Of a stretch of DNA of 13,697 nt, positions 6,285 through 13,697 are shown one piece after another. Each line of letters begins with the position of its first letter. Position 1 is the first letter of the stretch. Where the stretch lies: contig JAFAJR010000335.1 in the NCBI GenBank assembly GCA_019236085.1, positions 1-13,697 of the forward strand, written 5' to 3'. Under the pieces are notes generated by a model that worked only from the letters and a program-made list of their open reading frames with translations, had not been told where the DNA came from and did not search any database. The DNA comes from Candidatus Dormiibacterota bacterium. Its GTDB lineage: Bacteria; Chloroflexota; Dormibacteria; Aeolococcales; Aeolococcaceae. The position numbers and the translations under genes are program-made.

Positions 6285-7724
6285 GTGCAGACGGCAGTTC
6301 GCAGGGTGCGCAACTTCATCGCCGGCGACCATGCCGACGCCGGGGACTCGCCGCTGCGCGACATCGTCAACCCCAGCACCGGCGAGGTCTACGCCCAGGC
6401 GCCGGACTCCGGGCCTGGCGTCGTGGACGAGGCTATGCAAGCGGCCACTGCCGCCTTCGAGGGCTGGAGCAATGCCACGCCGGCGTCGCGCAGCCTGGCG
6501 ATGCTGCGCGTCGCGTCGACCCTCGAGGAGCATGCAGAGGACCTGGTGCGGGCCGAATGCGAGAACACCGGCAAGCCGGTGGCGCTGACCATGAGCGAGG
6601 AAGTTCCGCCCATGATCGACCAGATCCGGTTCTTCGCCGGTGCGGCCCGCATGCTCGAGGGAAGGTCGGCCGGCGAGTACATGGACGGCTACACGTCGTT
6701 CATCCGGCGCGAGCCGATCGGGGTCTGCGCCGCGGTGACACCGTGGAACTACCCGATGATGATGGCGGTCTGGAAGTGGGCCCCGGCCCTTGCGGCGGGA
6801 AACACGTTGGTGCTGAAACCGTCAGAAACCACCCCGGTGAGCACGTTGTTGATGGCCGAGCTGATGGCCGAACACCTGCCGCCGGGTGTCTTCAACGTCG
6901 TCTGCGGCGGGCGCGACACCGGCCGCGCATTGGTGTCCCATCCCACACCACAGATGGTCTCGATCACGGGCAGCGTCCGCGCCGGCAGGGAGGTGGCGCA
7001 GGCGGCCGCGGCTGACCTGAAGCGCGTGCACCTGGAGCTGGGTGGCAAGGCGCCGGTGATCGTCTTCGACGACGCCGACGTCGCTGCGGCGGCAGAGGGG
7101 ATCGCCATGGCCGGGTACTTCAACGCCGGCCAGGACTGCACCGCCGCAACGCGGGTGCTGGTGGCGCCGTCGCTGCACGATGACTTTGTCGGAGCGCTGA
7201 CCGCACAGGCCCAAGCCACGAAGGTCGGACCGCCCGACGACGAGGACGCCGCATACGGACCGCTCAACAACGCCTCTCAGCTGGAGCGCGTGACCACGAT
7301 GCTCGCCTCGATGCCCTCACACGCCAGCGTGGTCACCGGGGGCCGCCGCGCAGGCGACCGCGGCTACATGTTCGAGCCCACGGTGATCACCGGTCTCGAA
7401 CAGCGCGACGACCTCATCCAGCACGAGATCTTCGCCCCGGTCATCACCGTGCAGCGCTTCAGCGACGAGGATCAGGCGGTCGCCTGGGCCAACGGCGTCG
7501 AGTTCGGGCTCGCATCGAGCGTGTGGACAAGGGATCACGGACGCGCGATGCGCATGGCGAAACGGCTCGACTTCGGCTGCGTGTGGATCAACACGCACAT
7601 CCCGCTTGTGGCCGAGATGCCGCATGGAGGGTTCAAGCACAGCGGCTACGGCAAGGACCTGTCGCTGTACGGCTTCGAGGACTACACGCGGGTCAAGCAC
7701 GTGATGAGCAACATTCAGATCTGA
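6285..7724 (+). CDS. NAD(P)-dependent aldehyde dehydrogenase (aminobutyraldehyde/betaine-aldehyde type)
   Basis: This is a 479-residue soluble enzyme that oxidises an aldehyde to the carboxylate. The ALDH catalytic set is complete: Asn155 in TPWNYP, Lys178 in LKPSE, the nucleotide loop ITGSVRAG (227-234), general base Glu251 in ELGGKAP, nucleophile Cys285 in NAGQDCTAATR, and Glu382 in EIFAPV. NAGQDCTAATR and the overall length resemble 4-aminobutyraldehyde dehydrogenases of the PatD type, which make GABA from the putrescine-derived aldehyde. The GTG start has AGGAG seven bases upstream. It is the first gene of a five-gene + strand run and precedes the permease by 25 bases. With the FAD oxidase and aminotransferase that follow, it is the natural last step of an amine degradation route. 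The ALDH call is secure; the aminoaldehyde substrate is an inference from similarity and context. Confidence 0.92.
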   Translation: MQTAVRRVRNFIAGDHADAGDSPLRDIVNPSTGEVYAQAPDSGPGVVDEAMQAATAAFEGWSNATPASRSLAMLRVASTLEEHAEDLVRAECENTGKPVALTMSEEVPPMIDQIRFFAGAARMLEGRSAGEYMDGYTSFIRREPIGVCAAVTPWNYPMMMAVWKWAPALAAGNTLVLKPSETTPVSTLLMAELMAEHLPPGVFNVVCGGRDTGRALVSHPTPQMVSITGSVRAGREVAQAAAADLKRVHLELGGKAPVIVFDDADVAAAAEGIAMAGYFNAGQDCTAATRVLVAPSLHDDFVGALTAQAQATKVGPPDDEDAAYGPLNNASQLERVTTMLASMPSHASVVTGGRRAGDRGYMFEPTVITGLEQRDDLIQHEIFAPVITVQRFSDEDQAVAWANGVEFGLASSVWTRDHGRAMRMAKRLDFGCVWINTHIPLVAEMPHGGFKHSGYGKDLSLYGFEDYTRVKHVMSNIQI

Positions 7725-7749
7725 ACGGCATCAGCGAGGAGGCACGAGA

Positions 7750-9288
7750 GTGACTGCAATCGGCATGACGATGGATGAGCCCGTGGTGCTCGGCCAGCGG
7801 GTCGAGACGCCGCTTCGAGCGAACACGCTCAACCTCTTCGACACCACTGTCATCGCCACTTCCAGCGTGGCCCCGGCCTACACGCTGGCGGCGACGCTCG
7901 GGCTGCTCATTGCCGCGGTGGGTCTGGCATCACCTGCAGGAATCCTGGTGGGCTTCTTCCCCGTCCTGTTCATAGCGATGGCGTACTACTACCTCAACAA
8001 GCAGGACCCCAACTGCGGCGCCTCTTACTCCTGGGTCAGCCGCACGTTGAACCCCTACATCGGCTGGATGTCGGGCTGGATCCAACTCGTCGCCAACGTG
8101 TTCTTCTGCGCCGCGGCGCCGCTGCTGGCCGGCGCGTATTCCATGCAGCTGCTCAACTCGTTCTTCCCGAACCAGATAACCAGCGCGGTCGCTAACAACA
8201 AGTGGTTCATCATGGCCTTCGCGATCCTCTGGCTCGCCTTGGTCACGTTCATGGTGGCGCGAGGCATCCGCGTAACCGCCAACTTCCAGTGGCTGCTGGT
8301 GTTCATCGAGGTGCTGATCGTCGTCGGCTACAGCATCGTGGCGCTGATCAAGGCGCTCTCCGGCACCCCGGCAAACTCCTTCAGCATCAGCTGGTTCAAC
8401 GTCGGCAACCTGGGCGGCCTCTCAGGCGTGGTGAGCGGAGCCGTGCTGGCCGTGTTCTTCTTCTGGGGCTGGGACACGGCGGCAAACGTCAACGAGGAGA
8501 GCAAGGACGCGGATGAATCGCCCGGACAGGCGGGAATCATCTCCATGTTCATCCTGCTCGTCATCTTCCTGCTCGCGGCGGTGGCGACCCAGATGTTCCT
8601 TTCCCAGCAGGTGATCTCCAACTCGTCCAGCACCATCCTTCTGGCCCTGGCGCAAGGAATTTCCGCCAGCGTCTGGATCGGCGCCGTGATGGTGCTCGCG
8701 GTGCTGTCCTCCACGGTGGCGACTACCCAGACCACGCTGCTGCCATCGAGCCGGCTCACCTTTTCCATGGCACGAGACGGCGTGTTCCTGCCCGCGTTCT
8801 CACGCGTGCACCACAGCTGGCGCACACCATGGGTGGGGACTATCGTCACCGCCGGACTCTCTCTGCTCGTCATCGTGCTGACCACGGGCGTCGACGCCGC
8901 GAACAATCTGTTCGGCAAGCTCATCCTCGACATCGGGCTCCTGGTGGCGCTCTACTACGGCATCACCGGCATCGCATCCGCCTGGGCCTTCCGCAAGACA
9001 TTGCTCACCAGCGTCTCGCGCTTCCTGTTCGCGGGCCTCTTCCCGCTCCTCGGCGGGATCTTCCTCCTGTTCATCGCGTACGCGCTGGTGGTGCCGACGA
9101 ACCTCCCACTGGGGCAGTCTCCCGACTGGGCGACGAGCCTCCCGGTGCTGGTCATGGCCGGCGTTGGGATACCGCTCGTGATCCTCACCGCGCTGCTGAA
9201 CCGAAACGGGTTCTTCAAGAGGCCGACGGTGTCGTACGTGGAGATCGACGGCAAGGTGCAGGCGGCGCCGGCCGGCACCGCCGTGTGA
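7750..9288 (+). CDS. APC-family amino acid/polyamine permease
   Basis: This is a 512-residue membrane transporter expected to bring the operon's amine or amino acid substrate into the cell by secondary transport. About twelve hydrophobic helices can be picked out, starting near residues 31-56 (the unwound first helix of APC proteins, SSVAPAYTLAATLG) and ending near 470-490. The FFFWGWDTAANVNEESKDA segment around 237-255 is the conserved helix 6 to loop region of actinobacterial APC permeases. Length is normal for the family. The GTG start has AGGAGG seven bases upstream. Its TGA overlaps the GTG start of the FAD oxidase gene (GTGA), so the two are translationally coupled. The substrate cannot be read from sequence; the neighbouring enzymes point to a primary amine, polyamine or amino acid. 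Confidence 0.92.
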   Translation: MTAIGMTMDEPVVLGQRVETPLRANTLNLFDTTVIATSSVAPAYTLAATLGLLIAAVGLASPAGILVGFFPVLFIAMAYYYLNKQDPNCGASYSWVSRTLNPYIGWMSGWIQLVANVFFCAAAPLLAGAYSMQLLNSFFPNQITSAVANNKWFIMAFAILWLALVTFMVARGIRVTANFQWLLVFIEVLIVVGYSIVALIKALSGTPANSFSISWFNVGNLGGLSGVVSGAVLAVFFFWGWDTAANVNEESKDADESPGQAGIISMFILLVIFLLAAVATQMFLSQQVISNSSSTILLALAQGISASVWIGAVMVLAVLSSTVATTQTTLLPSSRLTFSMARDGVFLPAFSRVHHSWRTPWVGTIVTAGLSLLVIVLTTGVDAANNLFGKLILDIGLLVALYYGITGIASAWAFRKTLLTSVSRFLFAGLFPLLGGIFLLFIAYALVVPTNLPLGQSPDWATSLPVLVMAGVGIPLVILTALLNRNGFFKRPTVSYVEIDGKVQAAPAGTAV

Positions 9289-10670
9289 CGTCCGCCCCCG
9301 GCTATGGGGCGGTGAGCTACTGGCTCGAAACCGCCGGAGACCTGTCTCCGCGTCCTGCGCTGGACGGGTCGACGCGTGCCGACGTCGCCATCCTCGGCGC
9401 CGGCTACACCGGGCTGTGGACTGCCTACGAGCTGCTGCGCCGCGAGCCCTCGCTCGACATCGTGATACTCGAGAAGGACATCGCCGGCTACGGCGCGTCG
9501 GGCCGGAACGGCGGATGGTGCACCTCGGACAGCGGTGCGAGCCTCTCGCTGCTGACGCGCCGTTTCGGCAGAGACAGCGCCCGCCGAGCACAACTCGCCA
9601 TGTACAGCGCCGTCGACGAGGTAGGGCGAGTTGCCGCAGCCGAGGGGATCGATGCCGCTTTCCGCAAAGGCGGCAAGCTGTCGGTCGCGCGTGGAGCGGC
9701 GCAGCTGCCGGCGCTGCGCGAGGCGCATGAGGAACAACTGCACGCCGGGTTCCGTGACCGCTGCACGGTGCTGGACGCTGCGGAACTCAGCGAGCGTGTC
9801 CGAATTCATGGCGCCGTGGCGGCGTTGTTCTCACTCGACTGCGCCGTCATCCATCCCGGACGTCTGGTGCGCGGTCTTGCCGATGTGGTGGTCCGTCGCG
9901 GAGCGCGCCTCTACGAACGCACGCCGATCACGCAGTGGGAGGGCGGTGCCCACCCGGTGCTGCGGACCACGACCGGCGAGGTACGTGCATCCACCATCGT
10001 CCTCGCCGCAGAGGCGTACCTCAGCCAGCTGCCGTCGCTGCGACGCGCGGTGCTACCCGTGTACTCGCTCATCGTCCTCACGGAACCGGTGGACGACGAT
10101 CGCTGGAACGCCGTCGGCTGGGAGGGCCATGAATGCATCTCATCGATGCGCCTCACAGTCGATTATTTGTCGCGCACCGACGATGCCCGCATCGTGGTAG
10201 GGGGCCGCGGTGCACCGTACCGGTTCGGGTCGACGATGGACGAAACCCTGGCCCACCATGCAGCCACGCACGCCTCGCTCAGGCAGATGCTGCCCGCGTG
10301 GTTCCCCAGCCTGGGTGATGTCGGCTTCAGCCACGCTTGGGGAGGTGCTGTGGCGATACCGCGCGACTTCATTCCCCAGATCCGCCATGACCGGCGCAGC
10401 GGGGTGGCGATGGCGTACGGGTACACCGGACACGGCGTCGCCTTCGCCCAGCTCGCGGGACAGACCCTCGCCGAGCTCATCCTGGAAGAGCAGAGCGAGC
10501 TCACCAGCCTGCCGTTCGTGGGGCACGTCTCGCGTCGCTGGGAACCGGAGCCGCTGCGCTGGGTGGGCGTTCGCGCCGCGCAGGCGGGACTGGCCCGGGT
10601 GGACGCCCGGCAGGGGCGCAAGCGTCCGCCGCGACGCCGCAGCCTGGCGGAACGGTTGGTGAACCGCTGA
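9285..10670 (+). CDS. FAD-dependent amine oxidoreductase (DAO family, gamma-glutamylputrescine oxidase-like)
   Basis: This 461-residue flavoenzyme is likely to oxidise a C-N bond of an amine or amino acid to an imine that hydrolyses to an aldehyde or oxo acid. The dinucleotide-binding motif is at 36-43 (ILGAGYTG), with Glu63 ending the second strand (VILEKD). GYGASGRNGGW (68-78) is the conserved FAD-binding stretch of the DAO family and is typical of PuuB-like enzymes. The C-terminal flavin contact YGYTGHGVAFAQLAG lies near 378-392, followed by a basic Arg-rich tail. The frame is open far upstream inside the permease gene, but the GTG at 9285 overlapping the permease stop is the sensible start; no strong ribosome binding site is present, which fits coupling. 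The aminotransferase gene follows after 32 bases. The family is secure and the substrate is unknown. Confidence 0.88.
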   Translation: MTSAPGYGAVSYWLETAGDLSPRPALDGSTRADVAILGAGYTGLWTAYELLRREPSLDIVILEKDIAGYGASGRNGGWCTSDSGASLSLLTRRFGRDSARRAQLAMYSAVDEVGRVAAAEGIDAAFRKGGKLSVARGAAQLPALREAHEEQLHAGFRDRCTVLDAAELSERVRIHGAVAALFSLDCAVIHPGRLVRGLADVVVRRGARLYERTPITQWEGGAHPVLRTTTGEVRASTIVLAAEAYLSQLPSLRRAVLPVYSLIVLTEPVDDDRWNAVGWEGHECISSMRLTVDYLSRTDDARIVVGGRGAPYRFGSTMDETLAHHAATHASLRQMLPAWFPSLGDVGFSHAWGGAVAIPRDFIPQIRHDRRSGVAMAYGYTGHGVAFAQLAGQTLAELILEEQSELTSLPFVGHVSRRWEPEPLRWVGVRAAQAGLARVDARQGRKRPPRRRSLAERLVNR

Positions 10671-10702
10671 CAATGCAAGCAGAACATGCACGAGGTGAAC
10701 CC

Positions 10703-12079
10703 ATGACAACCGGCACAGCACCCAGCGCACTGGAAGCGGACCGCCTTGCGTCGCTCATCACCACCGAGGAGGAGCGGTTCCGCAGATCTCACCCACGCTC
10801 CGCGGAGCTGTGGCAGCGCGCCAAGGCATCGATGCCGCGCGGCGTACCGTCCTCGTTCCAGGACGCCAAGCCGCAGCCGATCTTCGTCAGCGACGGTGAG
10901 GGCAGCCGGGTCCACGACGTCGACGGCAACGAGTACGTCGACTTCCACAACGGCTTCGGTGTCATGGTCGTCGGACATGCGCATCCGCGCATCGTCGACG
11001 TGGTGTCAGCCAGGGTGCGCCGCGGCACGCATTTCGCGCAGCCCGTCGAGGACTCGATAGTCGTCGCCGAGGACCTGCAGCGCCGCTTTGCGCTGCCGCA
11101 GTGGCGCTTCACCAACAGCGGCACCGAGTCGACGCTCGACGCTGTCCGTCTGGCGCGCGCCTTCACCGGGCGCGAGCGCCTGCTCAAGATCGAGGCGTCG
11201 TACCACGGACACCACGACGCGCTGATGGTCTCGGTGGAACCCCCGCCCGACGCCATGGGTCCGGCAGCAAGCCCAGCGTCGGTGCCCCAGAGCGACGGGA
11301 TACCCGCCGCCATCGTGCAGCTCACATCTGTCGTCGGGTTCAACGACCTGGACGCGATGCGCGCAGCCTTCGAGCGGCATCGCGGCGAGATCGCCGCCGT
11401 CATCGTCGAGCCGGCAATGATGAACTGCGGCATCATCCCTCCGGACCCTGGCTACCTCGCCGGGGTGCGCGACATCGCGCATGAACACGGCGCGCTGCTC
11501 ATCTTCGACGAGGTGAAAACGGGCGTCACCATCGCACCCGGCGGTGCGACCGACAGGTTCGGGGTTGTGCCTGACATCGTGTGCCTGGCCAAAGCAATCG
11601 GCGGCGGTCTTCCATGCGGCGCGGTCGGCGGCCGCGAGGACGTGATGTCGCTAATCGACGAGGGACGTGTGGCGCAGATGGGGACGTTCAACGGCAATCC
11701 ACTCACCATGGCCGCCTCGCGGACCACGCTGCTGGACATCCTGACACCGCCGGCTTACGCCCATTTCGATGCGCTGGCCGAGACATTGCAGGGCGGCCTG
11801 GACTCGGCGATCTCCGAGCACCGCCTCCCCTTCCACGTGCTGACGATGGCTGCACGCGGCGGTCTGACGTACCGATCCGAGCGTGTCCGCAACTATCGCG
11901 ACTACCTGGATATCGACAAGGCGCCGGCGTACCTGTCCTGGCTGTACCAGTGCAACCGCGGCGTGCTCATGGCGCCGGGCGCCGAGGAGAACTGGACGCT
12001 GTCCGTGCAGCACTCCGAGCAGGACGTTGAGCGCTACGTTGACAATTTCCGGGAGATGGCACGCGACCTGCGTGGCTGA
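10703..12079 (+). CDS. Class III PLP-dependent aminotransferase (glutamate-1-semialdehyde aminomutase-like)
   Basis: This is a 458-residue fold-type I aminotransferase. The PLP lysine is Lys297 in CLAKAIGGGLPCGAVGG, and Asp269 in IFDEVKTG contacts the cofactor ring nitrogen. NSGTEST (138-144) with RLARAFTGRERLLKIEASYHGHHD resembles the glutamate-1-semialdehyde aminomutase branch more than classical putrescine or GABA aminotransferases. A role in heme synthesis is unlikely given its place in a catabolic operon. Members of this branch also include beta-amino-acid aminotransferases. The ATG at 10703 is preferred over the in-frame ATG at 10673, because GAGGTG ends five bases before it. It lies 32 bases after the FAD oxidase gene and 26 bases before the PEBP gene start. 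It probably transfers an amino group from the imported substrate to an oxo acid; the exact reaction is not predictable. Confidence 0.88.
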   Translation: MTTGTAPSALEADRLASLITTEEERFRRSHPRSAELWQRAKASMPRGVPSSFQDAKPQPIFVSDGEGSRVHDVDGNEYVDFHNGFGVMVVGHAHPRIVDVVSARVRRGTHFAQPVEDSIVVAEDLQRRFALPQWRFTNSGTESTLDAVRLARAFTGRERLLKIEASYHGHHDALMVSVEPPPDAMGPAASPASVPQSDGIPAAIVQLTSVVGFNDLDAMRAAFERHRGEIAAVIVEPAMMNCGIIPPDPGYLAGVRDIAHEHGALLIFDEVKTGVTIAPGGATDRFGVVPDIVCLAKAIGGGLPCGAVGGREDVMSLIDEGRVAQMGTFNGNPLTMAASRTTLLDILTPPAYAHFDALAETLQGGLDSAISEHRLPFHVLTMAARGGLTYRSERVRNYRDYLDIDKAPAYLSWLYQCNRGVLMAPGAEENWTLSVQHSEQDVERYVDNFREMARDLRG

Positions 12080-12105
12080 CACGCATTCATTCGGAGGACG
12101 AGGTG

Positions 12106-12636
12106 ATGAGTCGTGATCCCTACGCAGACCTCCCACCGGTGCCGTCGTTCGACGTGACCAGCGACGAGATCGCACACGGTGAGGAGCTGGCGCCGCCGCA
12201 CCGCAGCGGCGTGTTCGGCGCCGGCGGCGAGGACCGCTCGCCCCAGCTGTCGTGGAGCGGCTTCCCCGAGGCGACGCAGAGTTTCGTGGTCACCGTCTAC
12301 GACCCGGATGCGCCGACTGCCAGCGGTTTCTGGCACTGGGCCGTGTACAACATCCCGGGCAACGTCACCTCGTTGCAGTCCGGAGCGGGCGACGCCAACG
12401 GCTCAGGCCTGCCGGCGGGCGCCAAGCAGCTGCGCAACGACGCCGGCGTCCGCGGCTTCCTGGGAGCTGCGCCACCTCCAGGCCATGGTCCGCATCACTA
12501 TCACTTCGTGGTGCACGCCGTGGACGTGCCCACCCTCGACGTCCCCGACGACGCATCGCCTGCGCTGCTGGGTTTCAACCTCTTCCAGCACGCGATAGCA
12601 CGGGGCTCGATCGTCGCCACCTACGAAGCGCGCTAA
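12106..12636 (+). CDS. PEBP family protein (YbhB/YbcL-like)
   Basis: This is a 176-residue phosphatidylethanolamine-binding-protein family member. The anion-binding pocket motifs are present: DPDAP (66-70), a conserved His-Trp at 77-78 (FWHWAVYNIPG), GAKQLRNDAG (105-114) and GHGPHHYHF (126-134). There is no signal peptide, so it should be cytoplasmic, and its size is typical for bacterial YbhB/YbcL proteins. ATG 12106 is eight bases after GGAGG (12093-12097); a GTG immediately upstream at 12103 is possible but less well spaced. The biochemical role of bacterial PEBP proteins is poorly defined. Its position as last gene of the amine operon may reflect read-through rather than a shared function. 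A long inverted repeat begins at its stop codon. Confidence 0.9.
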   Translation: MSRDPYADLPPVPSFDVTSDEIAHGEELAPPHRSGVFGAGGEDRSPQLSWSGFPEATQSFVVTVYDPDAPTASGFWHWAVYNIPGNVTSLQSGAGDANGSGLPAGAKQLRNDAGVRGFLGAAPPPGHGPHHYHFVVHAVDVPTLDVPDDASPALLGFNLFQHAIARGSIVATYEAR

Positions 12637-12757
12637 AGGACGACATCCACTGCTCTAGCGACTCGAGATCGCTCCGCTCGCTCGTGCAACCAGAAAATAC
12701 TCGCACTCGCTCGCTCCGCGCCTCGATTGTCGCCGCAAGCAGTGGGTTGTCGTCCTT
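12636..12757. repeat. Long imperfect inverted repeat between convergent genes (bidirectional terminator or MITE-like element)
   Basis: The outer arms, AAGGACGACATCCACTGCT (12636-12654) and AGCAGTGGGTTGTCGTCCTT (12738-12757), pair with one mismatch and one bulged base. Complementarity continues inward in broken form (GCGAC and TCGAG on the left against CTCGA and GTCGC on the right). The centre is rich in CGCTC repeats (TCGCTCCGCTCGCTCG near 12669, CTCGCTCGCTCCGCG near 12707) around an A-rich CCAGAAAATAC. The repeat fills nearly the whole gap between the PEBP gene and the convergent hydrolase gene, so it could end both transcripts. It begins on the last base of the PEBP stop codon. No convincing target-site duplication was found. 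Confidence 0.6.
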
Positions 12758-12767
12758 GGTAAGGCTC

Positions 12768-13634
12768 TCACAGGCGGCCGATCGTCCGCGCGAACGTGGC
12801 AGCGATGATGCCGTAGCCCACAGCGTTGGCGTGGATGTTGGGGCCGACAGGTGAGGGTGCGCACATCCAGGTTAGCGAGCAGATGGCGAACACGTTCACC
12901 GGCACGTTGAGGAAGGGGATTCTCGAGGTGTCCGAGGTGAGAAATGCACCGGCCACGTCGGCGACGCGGACATCGAAGGCGCCGTACACCGTCTGCAGCA
13001 GTCCGTTCACGTCGCCGGCCAGGGTCAGTGACTCGGTGGCGAGCGCCTGCCCTGGCGGTCCCTGGAGCCAGGCGGCCAGGAACGGGTCGTAGTAGTTCAT
13101 CGCAAACAGCGGTACATCGGGAGCAGCCGTCCGAAGCGTCGTGAGGATCACCGGGAGATCCGCCTCGGCAGAGGCGATGCCCGCCGCGATGCACGTCATG
13201 TTCACGCCGGACGGCGTGACGCAACCGTCGACGTTGTTGGCGCCGATGTCGATCGTCACGAAGGCGACGTTGTGCGTGTGCAGGAAGCTGACAGCATCAC
13301 CCAGCTGGCTGCCGCTGGTGTACGAGCAGATGCCGCCGGCGATCATGGTGTGGGTGGTCTCGCCCGGGCAGCCCAGCTTCTCCAGCCGCAGTCCGTGCAC
13401 CTGGAAGCGCTCGACCGCGTACAGGTCGTCGGCGTAGCCCTGCTTGGTGGTCACCGATTGCCCGCTGCCGTTCGGTTGCACGCCCTGCGCCAGCGAATCC
13501 CCCAACGAGAGGTAATAGACCGGCGCACCTGAAGCGGCGGCGTGCGCTGCCGTGCCACCGGCGCCGGCAAGCGCCGAGATCACAGCGATCGGGACAGCGA
13601 GAGCCGCAGCGCGAAGGCGAGCTTTGACTTGCAT
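12768..13634 (-). CDS. Secreted SGNH/GDSL-family hydrolase (esterase/lipase)
   Basis: This is a 288-residue exported hydrolase. A Sec signal peptide is clear: basic KARLR, hydrophobic core, and a likely cleavage after AHA near residue 33. Block I holds the nucleophile Ser47 in YLSLGDSLAQG. Block II contributes Gly in KLGCPGETTH (87-96), block III is IGANN (130-134), and the C-terminal block has His268 in NIHANAVGYG. Six cysteines fall in three nearby pairs (89/103, 138/148, 252/258), the pattern expected for three disulfides in Streptomyces-type SGNH lipases. The usual Asp just before the catalytic His is Asn266 here. The ATG has GAGG about eight bases upstream. It converges on the PEBP gene. 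Esterase or lipase activity on acyl esters is likely; the substrate is unknown. Confidence 0.9.
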   Translation of the reverse strand: MQVKARLRAAALAVPIAVISALAGAGGTAAHAAASGAPVYYLSLGDSLAQGVQPNGSGQSVTTKQGYADDLYAVERFQVHGLRLEKLGCPGETTHTMIAGGICSYTSGSQLGDAVSFLHTHNVAFVTIDIGANNVDGCVTPSGVNMTCIAAGIASAEADLPVILTTLRTAAPDVPLFAMNYYDPFLAAWLQGPPGQALATESLTLAGDVNGLLQTVYGAFDVRVADVAGAFLTSDTSRIPFLNVPVNVFAICSLTWMCAPSPVGPNIHANAVGYGIIAATFARTIGRL

Positions 13635-13697
13635 GGCAAACCCTCAACACAGCGCGGTCCGCTCGACCGCTTCGCGCACATTGCGCCTTTTCGTCGC
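13635..13697 (-). promoter_or_regulatory. Upstream region of the SGNH hydrolase gene, no clear promoter
   Basis: These 63 bases hold the ribosome binding site (GAGGG, - strand, six bases before the ATG) and a weak 5-bp hairpin (CGGTC ... GACCG near 13655-13669). No convincing -35/-10 pair is seen, and the true promoter may lie beyond the window edge. Confidence 0.3.

Noticed and set aside
5233..6588. A 451-residue open frame on the + strand opposite the ROK gene, running into the ALDH gene
   Set aside because: It crosses the divergent promoter region and the ALDH start, and its sequence has no family features.
8829..10670. A 613-residue frame that would extend the FAD oxidase upstream
   Set aside because: Its first 150 or so residues lie inside the permease gene, are Arg/His-rich out-of-frame sequence, and the flavin motif begins only after the GTG at 9285.
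12630..12765. Target-site duplication flanking the long inverted repeat (TAA on both sides)
   Set aside because: The left TAA is the PEBP stop codon and the two copies are not equally spaced from the arms; three bases is within chance.

Overview
The window is a high-GC bacterial segment, most likely from an actinomycete-type organism. This rests on the strong GC bias at third codon positions, frequent GTG starts, AGGAGG-type ribosome binding sites, a lipobox lipoprotein with a Ser/Gly-rich linker, and a secreted SGNH hydrolase with six cysteines. It holds ten complete or nearly complete protein genes and one partial gene. No RNA genes, insertion sequences or CRISPR arrays were seen.

Left edge (1-1198, + strand): the 3' end of a cell-surface protein with an Asp-box (BNR/sialidase-type) motif and a C-terminal hydrophobic segment plus Arg tail. 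One base after its stop comes a GNAT N-acetyltransferase.

Sugar-uptake block (1202-6072, all - strand, read right to left): a ROK-family repressor, a XylF-like sugar-binding lipoprotein, a single-domain sugar ABC ATPase, and a XylH/RbsC-type permease. The order is regulator - binding protein - ATPase - permease. The last two genes are translationally coupled, with one base between stop and start. The ROK gene has a TTGACA/CATAGT promoter placed so that its transcript would be leaderless, and a perfect palindrome overlies the -35 box. A 27-codon leader ORF with its own strong ribosome binding site ends on the start codon of the binding-protein gene. A strong 11-bp stem-loop separates the binding-protein gene from the ATPase gene.

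Amine-catabolism block (6285-12636, + strand, divergent from ROK): an aldehyde dehydrogenase, a 12-TM APC-family amino acid/polyamine permease, a DAO-type FAD amine oxidase (PuuB-like), a class III PLP aminotransferase resembling glutamate-1-semialdehyde aminomutase, and a PEBP/YbhB-like protein. Gaps are short and one pair overlaps by 4 bases. Together these genes could import a primary amine or amino acid, convert it to an aldehyde by oxidation and/or transamination, and oxidise the aldehyde to a carboxylate. The actual substrate cannot be read from the sequence. No glutamylpolyamine synthetase or hydrolase lies in the window.

Right edge (12637-13697): a roughly 120-bp imperfect inverted repeat sits between the convergent PEBP gene and a secreted SGNH/GDSL hydrolase gene on the - strand. 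In that hydrolase the residue before the catalytic His motif is Asn rather than the usual Asp. I see no clearly new defence or mobile system. The most interesting items are regulatory architecture (leaderless ROK promoter and palindrome, leader ORF, long inverted repeat) and the unusual gene set of the amine operon.
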